A stretch of DNA of 13,809 nucleotides from an uncultured Bacteroidales bacterium. GTDB lineage: Bacteria; Bacteroidota; Bacteroidia; Bacteroidales; P3. How positions within the stretch are numbered: the first letter of the stretch is position 1; each line of letters begins with the position of its first letter. Made by a program: the position numbers and the translations under genes. The stretch lies in contig CALEFF010000027.1 of NCBI GenBank assembly GCA_937876865.1, forward strand, positions 1 to 13,809, read 5' to 3'. Below the pieces are notes generated by a model. That model did no database searches and was not told the DNA's origin. It was given only the letters and a program-made list of their open reading frames with translations. This document shows, in pieces, positions 1 through 6,469 of this stretch.

Positions 1-631
1 TTTTTTTCAAGAACGAAGCAATTTTATGCCAATTTATTTGCTCTAAAGCTTGTGTATATGCATTATTCAAACGTTCGAAGTAATTATTCCATGTATTTAG
101 ATAAGGTGAATCTACAGATGATGAGACAACTTGTTCAAAGATTACTTCTCCATATCTGTTAGTCATTTCTATTTTAAAACTAACATCTATATTTGAAAGA
201 CAACAACTTCCATAGTCTTCATAACACCATATATTTGCATTTATTTTCTTTAAATAAATATTTAAAGTGTACTCATTTTCTTCGGTATCATTAAATCTCA
301 TTGCTTTAATATAGTTTACTGTTGGCATAATAAAGCAAGTAGAATTTGATAGCGAAATAAAATCTTCACTTTGACTATACTCTGCTTCCGTTGGCTCTAT
401 GTTAATATTTAATCCTTTTAAATTTTGAAATTGAAACTGTGGTTCACGTACAATTTCAAAATCTTGACAAAGATCATTTTGCAGTTTTTGTTTTACACTT
501 GCAATATATTGTCTTTTAACTTCAGCCATTTGTTCTGGTGTTAGTTTTTGTGGTGGTTGTTGTACATAACAACTTGTAAATAACATTGGCATTAAGATAG
601 CCAATAAACATAATAATTTTTTTACTTTCAT
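1..631 (-). CDS. Putative outer-membrane lipoprotein, 3' end beyond window
   Basis: The minus-strand frame is open from the ATG at 629-631 to the window edge, giving 210 codons with no stop, so the C-terminus is missing. The N-terminus is a lipoprotein signal peptide: basic MKVKK, a hydrophobic stretch, then a lipobox LFTSC with the lipidated cysteine at residue 21. The next residues, YVQQPP, lack an acidic surface-export motif, so the inner leaflet of the outer membrane is the likely site; that is inference. The mature part begins with a charged helix (about residues 27-47). It continues as a mixed, probably beta-rich region holding several cysteines, including a CC pair. I do not recognise the family. 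The nearest clear promoter is about 330 bases upstream, at 967-997. No close promoter of the usual local form is visible. Confidence 0.8.
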   Translation of the reverse strand, partial: MKVKKLLCLLAILMPMLFTSCYVQQPPQKLTPEQMAEVKRQYIASVKQKLQNDLCQDFEIVREPQFQFQNLKGLNINIEPTEAEYSQSEDFISLSNSTCFIMPTVNYIKAMRFNDTEENEYTLNIYLKKINANIWCYEDYGSCCLSNIDVSFKIEMTNRYGEVIFEQVVSSSVDSPYLNTWNNYFERLNNAYTQALEQINWHKIASFLKK

Positions 632-693
632 CTTTTTTAATTTTTTACTTTCTTTGCCCAAGTCCCAAATGGCGATTATTTATTTTCTTTCTT

Positions 694-904
694 GACTTCG
701 AGGCATAAAAAAACGTGGGACTTTTTTCTTATCGTTTTTCTGAGGTCTTCGACTACCTAATCATTGGAATAAGAAAAGCCCACGATATTACTCATGAGCG
801 TTTTCCGCTTATCTACCCAATGATTTTAATGAAAGTGTCGAAGTTTCAGAAAATCAAGTATAAGCAAAAACGCTTTTTATATGTCGTAAAAATTTAACTC
901 AGTC
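694..904. ncRNA. Long rod-shaped structured RNA candidate (6S-like shape)
   Basis: Successive short stems nest in register and give one long imperfect hairpin of about 211 bases. Paired segments are GACT 694-697 with AGTC 901-904, GAG 700-702 with CTC 898-900, and 704-715 with 871-883 (with bulges). Further in are CTTAT 728-732 with ATAAG 860-864, TTTTCTGA 736-743 with 846-853, and CTTCGAC 747-753 with 837-843. The innermost are AATCATTGG 759-767 with 817-825, ATAAG 769-773 with CTTAT 808-812, and AAAA 774-777 with TTTT 801-804. Internal loops separate them, as in 6S RNA, whose rod imitates an open promoter. No protein gene overlaps convincingly. The strand is unsettled. A perfect promoter on the minus strand (967-997) reads into it. 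On the plus strand, a weaker TTTG-N19-TATTTATT (654-684) would start transcription right beside the closing stem, and a T-rich tract follows at 914-930. The 6S identity is inferred from shape only. Confidence 0.45.
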
Positions 905-966
905 TAATTTATCTTTCTTTTTCTTTTACCATAGGCATAATTTTTCGTTAATAATTTTTCACGCCA

Positions 967-997
967 CAAAGGTATAACAAATTTTTTAAAGTACAAA
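967..997 (-). promoter_or_regulatory. Perfect Bacteroidetes promoter, minus strand
   Basis: On the minus strand TTTG (994-997) is followed by exactly 19 bases and then TACCTTTG (967-974), matching TTTG-N19-TAnnTTTG. Transcription would start near 960 and run leftward through the rod-shaped structure at 694-904, and possibly on into the lipoprotein gene at 631. No other promoter of this quality lies between here and that gene. Confidence 0.75.
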
Positions 998-1144
998 AAA
1001 CTTGCGAATAAAGTCTTGGTTTTCTAAGTTCAAAAAATAGGGAAATCGAATTTATTTTGCCAAAATTTCAAAACCGATTTTTTAGCAAAAATTTTGACGA
1101 AAATTGGCGGAAATTAAGGGTAAATTTTGCGAAAATCTGACCTA

Positions 1145-1234
1145 TTTTTTCAAAAGTCCTGTTTAAATTTTCAAAAGTCCTAATTAAATTTTAAAAGTCA
1201 GGACTTTCTGAGGTCAAAAGTCCTGACTTTTTTT
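1145..1234. repeat. AAAAGTCCT repeat cluster with long perfect hairpin
   Basis: TTTTCAAAAGTCCT occurs at 1147 and again 21 bases later, each time followed by a TTTAAA-like or ATTAAA-like tract. A third partial unit follows. The last part is a perfect 15-bp inverted repeat: AAAAGTCAGGACTTT at 1193-1207 pairs with 1217-1231 around a 9-base loop. Each arm is itself nearly palindromic (AAAGTC, two bases, GACTTT). A T-run follows on the plus strand and a TTTTAAAATTT tract on the minus strand, so it could stop transcription in both directions. Confidence 0.7.
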
Positions 1235-1258
1235 GAAAAAATCAATGAAAAAATCGGC

Positions 1259-1310
1259 AAAAACAAAGACTTTTTTAGCGTTTTTAAGGCTTTAAAAAGT
1301 TAAGTCTTTG
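1259..1310 (-). terminator. Probable terminator of the protease operon
   Basis: Read on the minus strand, CAAAGACTT (1302-1310) pairs perfectly with AAGTCTTTG (1264-1272). T-rich and A-rich inner segments can extend the stem, and the closing arm is followed by TTTTTG. It lies about 130 bases beyond the stop codon of the barrel gene that ends at 1440 and is the first terminator-like hairpin after the operon. Confidence 0.5.
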
Positions 1311-1439
1311 ATTTAGTGATTTTTAGTTAAAGGCTTATATTTTTAAAATTTGCAATCAGAAATCTTAAAGTTGAAAATTCTTTAAGCATTTGGCGTTAAG
1401 TGGAGGGAAAAGTATTTTATTTTCGCTTCTACCATTGTT

Positions 1440-2090
1440 TTAGAAAAAGTAAATCAAGTTTAGATTCACTCCTCTCCACTTAAAATTATTGTAAACACTG
1501 ATTCTATTGAGTCCAAAAGTGTAATTAGCGGCAATTTCCCAATGTCGATTGAAGTCGTAGCCGATTCCTAATTTGAATCCTATGTCTAAGGTGTTTAAAT
1601 ACTCTAAACTATTGCTTGTAGTCGTTTGATTATAATCAGGACTTGCAGAATTGATGTTTGTTTGTGTCCAATTAACACTTAAAGCCTTTGTTACAAAAGG
1701 TGTAAGCGAGAGAAACATTCCTCTTTTTAGTCTTTCATCTCCAAATTTCATTAAAAGCCCTGCGTCAATCTCCAACATAGAGAAGTAAACCTCATCTCTA
1801 AACCCAAAAGGTATTTCATATTTGTAGCCTTTTTGCGTAAACTGTAACGAAGGCTGAAAGTAAAGCATATAAACCAAGTGTTTTTCAGCCACAAATCCTG
1901 CTTTGTAGCCTAATTTCATTTCACTTTTGCTTTTTATTGAGACTTTATCGTAACTTCCGCTTGCTTTGATTCCAAATTGCCAAGGATCACGACTTGAACG
2001 TACTTTTGAATTTACGGGTTGTGCTTGCAAAAAACTACAAGTCAATGCAAGCACAATTGTAAATAAAGTTATAAAAAGGGGTTTCTTCAT
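1440..2090 (-). CDS. PorT-like outer-membrane beta-barrel protein
   Basis: This 216-residue protein has a typical Sec signal peptide: MKKP, a hydrophobic core of about 16 residues, and likely cleavage after A23 in LQAQ. The rest alternates polar and hydrophobic residues in short strands. Examples are FGIKASGSYDKVSI, LGYKAGFVAEKHL, YFQPSLQFTQKGYKY, LEIDAGLLMKF, IGYDFNRHWEIAANYTFGL and a last strand, VNLNLIYFF, ending in phenylalanine. That pattern and length fit the small outer-membrane beta-barrel family common in Bacteroidetes (porin/PorT family), in which an eight-stranded barrel is usual. Its ATG overlaps the stop codon of the transglutaminase-like gene by one base (TAATG), so the two are probably translationally coupled. 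It is the last gene of the operon. The substrate or partner is unknown; involvement with the secreted transglutaminase-like protein is inference from coupling. Confidence 0.85.
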   Translation of the reverse strand: MKKPLFITLFTIVLALTCSFLQAQPVNSKVRSSRDPWQFGIKASGSYDKVSIKSKSEMKLGYKAGFVAEKHLVYMLYFQPSLQFTQKGYKYEIPFGFRDEVYFSMLEIDAGLLMKFGDERLKRGMFLSLTPFVTKALSVNWTQTNINSASPDYNQTTTSNSLEYLNTLDIGFKLGIGYDFNRHWEIAANYTFGLNRISVYNNFKWRGVNLNLIYFF

Positions 2091-4642
2091 TATTTGTTTT
2101 GTTCTAATTGATGTATTATTTTCAATAGGCTTTCTCCTGAGCCGATTCTATATCCTGTTGAAAGGAAATATACTTCTCCTCTTTCAGATACAAAACATAG
2201 AATAGGATAACTATTGCTAAAACTTATGCCACTGCTTTTTACTATTTGGTTTTGAAGATTTTTGTCTGTGTCAAAAGCAAATAGGCTTTGTTTTGGAAGG
2301 TTTTCGTAAAGTTCTTTTGGAGTTTGTTTTGGCATTTTAGCAAAACAAAATGCTATTCCGCCACCCCATAGTTCTAAGTCTTTTTTTACTAACGGTAAAT
2401 CAGCCATTAGGTGTCTTACAGGCTCAGAATAAGGGTCTATTATCGCAAGTATCATTCCTTTTTTGCCTGCAAGGTCTTTTAAAGTTACGGTTTCTTTATC
2501 CCAAGTTTGTATTTGAGAGTTTATATCTACCTTTCCAAGAACTTTAAGCTCGCTTTTTATTTCTTCCATTTCAAGTTTTACAACTGTAATCTTGTTGTAT
2601 TCTATTGTGAAGTAATCTTCTCTTACGTAAATGTTGCCATCTACATCTCTGTTTCCTGACATTAGTCTATAAGTTCCTACTGCTAAGTCAAGCCCTTCTG
2701 GAAATCTTTGGAATTTTGGGTCATATTCAAAGTCAAGTGTTTGCCATCTTCCATCAAGTAGGCGTTGTATTGTGAAGTTTATGTAGTATTCTGGTTTTAT
2801 TTTATTGTTCTTAGAATTATCTACTATCAATCTTCCCATAGGTTCGTCTTGGTCTGTTTCAAAGATAGGATATTGCCAATCGTCTTGTGAAGATATTTTG
2901 AATTGTGCTTTTCCTACGCTCCATTCATAACGAGCTGCAATTCCAAAGCTTCGTGCTATTGCAACAAAAAGAATTTCGCGAGATAGTTTGTCGCATTCTT
3001 TTATCTTTAAAACGCCTTTTGGAGATATTTGTACTCCGTAATAATTGTCTGTATTGTTGATTTTGATGTTTGAGTTAATCCAATCTGCTATTGTTTGAGG
3101 ACAGAAAGTAAATTGTTGTGCGTAATCTTTGAAGTAATCTTGTAGGTATTCTCTGTAAGGAGTGATTTTTTCTAATTGAATGCGAGGATTCAACACCCAT
3201 TCTACTAATGCTTCTTCTTTTGCAGGGTAATTTTTGTAGGCTTTTAGGTGTGAAAGTAAAATTTCTGCGTTTCCGTCTCTAAGGTCTTTGTCGTAAACAA
3301 GTGAAAGCATTTTTACTGCGTTTTCATCACCACTTTCCAATACTTTTTCTATTTCATCGTAGTTTCCCCATGAGCGATTGATGAAATCTTCTACTACTTC
3401 TTGTTTTACATTCCAAGTGTTTAGGTGTTTTATCCAACGATTTGGATTGCGATTTGCAGCAAAGGTGTTGATATATGCTGTTCTTATTGAATCCTCAAAT
3501 GCTAAACGTATTGCATTTGCTGAGATTTGTTCTTGTGTAAGGCTGTCTATTGACTTTGCAACAGGCGGATAAAGAACGTATGTCATAGATGTATTTGGAA
3601 TAAATTGTTGCTTTTTTAAGGTGAGATTTAGAGTTTCTTGTGTGCCTTCGGCTTTTGCTTGTGCTGTTAAGTCGCCTTTGCTTGCCCAAATCATCAAATC
3701 GCCAAATCCTGTTTCAAGTGTGGTTTTTCCTTCTTTGTTTGTGGTAAGCGTTGCCAAAGGATAATATTCTGCATAGTTGTAAAGTCCGTATTCTACTTTT
3801 GCTCCCTCAATAGGATTGCCGTTTTCATCCTTTACAATTACTGATAATTTTTTTGTGGCTGTATAGTTTGATAGAAGATTTATTTTGCTGTAAAGATCGG
3901 CTTCGTAGTTTTTTTGTTCTTTTCCATTATATTTTCCAAAAACTGTTGTGTGTACCATCATTGCTCTTTTAACGGGTGCGTCAAACCAAGCAAAATTCAA
4001 TTCAGGTTCTGGCTCGCACGCTCCAAGGTAGTACCATTTTCCGTCAATCCATACTTCTACCCAAGCGTGATTATCATCTGTGTGAGCCCAACGTGGAGTG
4101 TAGCATTGTCTTGCAGGAATTCCTACCGAGCGAAGAGCAGTTACTGTAAAAGTACTTTCTTCTCCGCAACGTCCCCAAGAAGTTTTCATTGTTGCAAGAG
4201 GAGATGAGGTTCTTCCGTCTGCGGCTTTGTAATTTACTTTCTCATGACACCAGTGATTTACTTCGAGTGCTGCTTCATACATGCTCATTCCTTTTATTCT
4301 GTCTTTAAGTTCGTTGAACATATATGTGCGAGCAGTGTCAAGATTCTCGTTATTTACTCTGTAAACTAAGACATAGTGTTTGAATATGTCTTCTGGTACT
4401 TTCTTTCCCCAAGAAAAAGTCTTTTTTGCTTTGATAGCTGTTCTTACTTGTTCAAGAAAGAAATCTGTTTCGTAATCTGCTATATCGTTAAGAGGCATAT
4501 AGTCATACAAGAACTTTAAATAGCTTTTTTCTTGTTTGGTTAATTTTTGGTTTGTTTTTAAATATTCTTGTCTGTAATCTTGTGCATTTGCTGCAAACAA
4601 GAATGCAATGGCTAAAACTAATGATAATGCTTTTTTCATCAT
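2090..4642 (-). CDS. Secreted transglutaminase-like multidomain protein
   Basis: This 850-residue protein has a signal peptide (MMKKALSLVLAIAFLFAANAQ, cleavage near A20). An N-terminal helical region leads into a transglutaminase-like/NlpC-type papain fold at about 115-225. The catalytic set is visible: C159 in WGRCGEES, H192 in DNHAWVEVWIDGKW, and E210 in LGACEPE at the third position. Residues 265-345 look like a carboxypeptidase-regulatory beta-sandwich (LSVIVKDENGNPIEGAKV). Residues 505-600 resemble a second transglutaminase core whose catalytic positions are lost (KECDKLSREILFVAIARSFG). The end, about 700-850, looks like a thioredoxin fold in which YSEP stands where CxxC is expected. It probably acts on peptides or cell-wall material in the periplasm or at the surface; the substrate is not known. 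It starts 19 bases after the protease stop and overlaps the barrel gene by one base. Confidence 0.85.
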   Translation of the reverse strand: MMKKALSLVLAIAFLFAANAQDYRQEYLKTNQKLTKQEKSYLKFLYDYMPLNDIADYETDFFLEQVRTAIKAKKTFSWGKKVPEDIFKHYVLVYRVNNENLDTARTYMFNELKDRIKGMSMYEAALEVNHWCHEKVNYKAADGRTSSPLATMKTSWGRCGEESTFTVTALRSVGIPARQCYTPRWAHTDDNHAWVEVWIDGKWYYLGACEPEPELNFAWFDAPVKRAMMVHTTVFGKYNGKEQKNYEADLYSKINLLSNYTATKKLSVIVKDENGNPIEGAKVEYGLYNYAEYYPLATLTTNKEGKTTLETGFGDLMIWASKGDLTAQAKAEGTQETLNLTLKKQQFIPNTSMTYVLYPPVAKSIDSLTQEQISANAIRLAFEDSIRTAYINTFAANRNPNRWIKHLNTWNVKQEVVEDFINRSWGNYDEIEKVLESGDENAVKMLSLVYDKDLRDGNAEILLSHLKAYKNYPAKEEALVEWVLNPRIQLEKITPYREYLQDYFKDYAQQFTFCPQTIADWINSNIKINNTDNYYGVQISPKGVLKIKECDKLSREILFVAIARSFGIAARYEWSVGKAQFKISSQDDWQYPIFETDQDEPMGRLIVDNSKNNKIKPEYYINFTIQRLLDGRWQTLDFEYDPKFQRFPEGLDLAVGTYRLMSGNRDVDGNIYVREDYFTIEYNKITVVKLEMEEIKSELKVLGKVDINSQIQTWDKETVTLKDLAGKKGMILAIIDPYSEPVRHLMADLPLVKKDLELWGGGIAFCFAKMPKQTPKELYENLPKQSLFAFDTDKNLQNQIVKSSGISFSNSYPILCFVSERGEVYFLSTGYRIGSGESLLKIIHQLEQNK

Positions 4643-4661
4643 GATTCTTTATCTTCTTTTA

Positions 4662-6311
4662 TTATTTTCCTAATATTTTCTTGTATTCTTCTTGATTGTT
4701 AAGTAGTTTTATTGCTTCTTTTACTTCGTTGTCGTGTTTTAAAAGGGCTTCTATTCTTCCTTTTTGATTGTAATATCTTACTATTATCTCGGAAAGTAAT
4801 AGTTGTTTAATGTCTTCTTTGTATTTTGTTAAGTCATCTTTTTTGTCTGCTGCAATTTCTGTTTTTATTTGCTCTATTTCTTTAAGTGTGTTTTCACCTA
4901 ATTTTTCTTCTTTTGCAGAAGAAAGTAAATTGTCTAATATTTTTTCACTTGATGTTGTGTAAGAATAGTCTTTGTCTTTTAAAAATTCTATGAAATCATT
5001 GTAAATTTCGTCTGTTATTTCAAAATCTTTTACGCTTGTTATGCTTGGATTTTCTTTTACAAATTTTGTGGCATAGTCAAAGCAGAGAAATTTACTCATA
5101 AGGGTAATTGCTATGTTGCTTGCATATTTTACTCCTATTTTTATGTCGGGTTCTATGCCTAATCCGTCATATACAGTTCTTCCTCCTTTGGTTTTAAACG
5201 CTGTCCTTAAAGAATCAGGAATTTTATTAGCTTTTCCGTCTTTGTCTCTATGTGAATAATCTATTGCTTGAATACATCTACCGCTCGGAATATAGTATTT
5301 TGAAACGGTTACTTTCATTTGAGAATTATATATTAAAGGTAAAATGTTTTGAACTAAGCCTTTTCCAAAAGAACATTGCCCCATAATTACTGCTCTGTCA
5401 AAATCCTGCAAACTTCCTGATACAATTTCTGAAGCGGAGGCAGATGTGCCGTCAATTAACACTACAATAGGAATTTTTGTGTCTAATGCTTTTTTTGTAG
5501 TCTTAAACGTAAAGTTTTTTTCTATTGTTTTTGCTTTTGTGCTTACAACAACTTGTCCTTTATCTACAAAAAGATTTACAATGTTTACTGCTTCTTGTAA
5601 TAATCCTCCGCCATTACCACGTAAATCTAAAATTAGATATTGCATATTTTGGCGTTTCAAGTTTTCAAAAGCATTTTTTACGTTGTCAGAGGCTTGTTTT
5701 GTAAATTCGTTTAGTTTGATATATCCGACTGCTTTGTCTATCATTCCAAAATAAGGTACATTTGGAAGTTGTATATCTTCTCTTCTAAATGTTTTTTTTA
5801 TGATTTTCCCATCTCTTTCTACTTCTAATTCAATTTCAGAGCCTGCTTGCCCTCTTAATTTTTCTCTAACTTGATCGCTGTTTTTCCCTTTTGCACTTTC
5901 TCCATCAACACTTATTATTGCATCTCCTGCTTTGAATCCTGCTTTGTAGGCAGGTAGTCCTTCGTAAGGCTCAGAAATATAAACTATTCCTTCTCTATAA
6001 TGAATTAAAGCCCCTATTCCTCCGTATTGTCCTAAGAGTTGAAGTTTTACATCTTCCATATCCGATTCGGGATAGTAGTTTGTATAAGGATCAAGTTTTG
6101 CAAGCATAGCGTCAATAGCGGTTTTGACCAAATCTCCCGAGTTTATATCATCTACATAATTACTATGGAGAGTTTTAAAGACAGAACCAAAAGTTTCTAT
6201 CGCCTTATTCATTTCAAAATATTTCTCATCATCAATTTGAGAGAATGATTTGATTGTTGTTAATAAACACAATGCAACAGCAATAAAGCCTAAACTAATT
6301 TTTTTTACCAT
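4662..6311 (-). CDS. S41 family carboxy-terminal processing protease
   Basis: This serine protease clips C-termini of exported proteins in the periplasm. Reading from the ATG at 6311 it has 549 residues: a signal peptide (MVKKISLGFIAVALCLL...SFSQ), a helical linker, a PDZ domain at about 96-174 (GIGALI...AGFKAGDAIISVDGE), and the S41 catalytic domain. The nucleophile is S292 in DGTSASASEIVSG and the general base is K317 in FGKGLVQ, 25 residues apart as in E. coli Tsp. A long charged helical C-terminus follows from about 400. The frame stays open upstream to 6374, but that start would lie above the promoter at 6334-6364 and would put 21 residues in front of a complete signal peptide, so 6311 is preferred. 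It heads the operon with the transglutaminase-like and barrel genes and is divergent from the foldase gene. Some relatives are called CtpA or Prc. Confidence 0.93.
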   Translation of the reverse strand: MVKKISLGFIAVALCLLTTIKSFSQIDDEKYFEMNKAIETFGSVFKTLHSNYVDDINSGDLVKTAIDAMLAKLDPYTNYYPESDMEDVKLQLLGQYGGIGALIHYREGIVYISEPYEGLPAYKAGFKAGDAIISVDGESAKGKNSDQVREKLRGQAGSEIELEVERDGKIIKKTFRREDIQLPNVPYFGMIDKAVGYIKLNEFTKQASDNVKNAFENLKRQNMQYLILDLRGNGGGLLQEAVNIVNLFVDKGQVVVSTKAKTIEKNFTFKTTKKALDTKIPIVVLIDGTSASASEIVSGSLQDFDRAVIMGQCSFGKGLVQNILPLIYNSQMKVTVSKYYIPSGRCIQAIDYSHRDKDGKANKIPDSLRTAFKTKGGRTVYDGLGIEPDIKIGVKYASNIAITLMSKFLCFDYATKFVKENPSITSVKDFEITDEIYNDFIEFLKDKDYSYTTSSEKILDNLLSSAKEEKLGENTLKEIEQIKTEIAADKKDDLTKYKEDIKQLLLSEIIVRYYNQKGRIEALLKHDNEVKEAIKLLNNQEEYKKILGK

Positions 6312-6333
6312 AAAATAGCATTTTATCAAGTGG

Positions 6334-6364
6334 CAAAGATAATTAAACAACCTCAAAAAACAAT
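6334..6364 (-). promoter_or_regulatory. Promoter of the S41 protease operon
   Basis: On the minus strand ATTG (6361-6364), exactly 19 bases, then TATCTTTG (6334-6341). Transcription would begin near 6328, leaving about 17 bases before the ATG at 6311. This decides the start codon of the protease. Confidence 0.75.
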
Positions 6365-6414
6365 AAAATCGCAAGTTTTTTTAATAAATAGTTTTATTCT
6401 CTAATTTTTATTTA

Positions 6415-6422
6415 TATCTTTG
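6415..6422 (+). promoter_or_regulatory. -7 element of the foldase gene promoter
   Basis: TATCTTTG matches the Bacteroidetes -7 consensus. Nineteen bases upstream lies only TTTT (6392-6395), so the -33 element is weak. Transcription would begin near 6429, about 40 bases before the ATG at 6470. Together with the promoter at 6334-6364 it forms a compact divergent control region. Confidence 0.65.
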
Positions 6423-6469
6423 CAGGCTGTAAAATTAGGTAAAAAATAAAATAATAAAACAATTTAGGA

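Larger units (their letters stand above)
998..1439. other. AT-rich gene-free spacer
   Basis: Apart from the two hairpins and the AAAAGTCCT cluster listed separately, this stretch holds no convincing reading frame on either strand. The part at 1030-1140 is dominated by runs of A and T, with several AAAATTT-type words and a weak inverted pair GCCAAAAT...AATTGGC. It looks like untranslated sequence between the 3' end of one minus-strand operon and the promoter at 967-997. Confidence 0.6.

Noticed and set aside
715..897. A 60-codon plus-strand open frame (MGLFSYRF...)
   Set aside because: It runs through the arms of the long inverted structure at 694-904, has no family resemblance and no promoter at the right place, so it is more likely a by-product of RNA structure.
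1145..1234. CRISPR array suggested by repeated AAAAGTCCT
   Set aside because: Units are only about 9-14 bases, spacing is irregular, the spacers are AT tracts, and there are no cas genes.
3914..4207. Plus-strand 97-codon frame inside the transglutaminase-like gene
   Set aside because: Antisense to the catalytic core of a clear protein domain, and without a promoter or family match.
6312..6374. Earlier start for the S41 protease adding 21 residues
   Set aside because: The added segment lies across and above the promoter at 6334-6364, and the shorter start gives a complete signal peptide at once.
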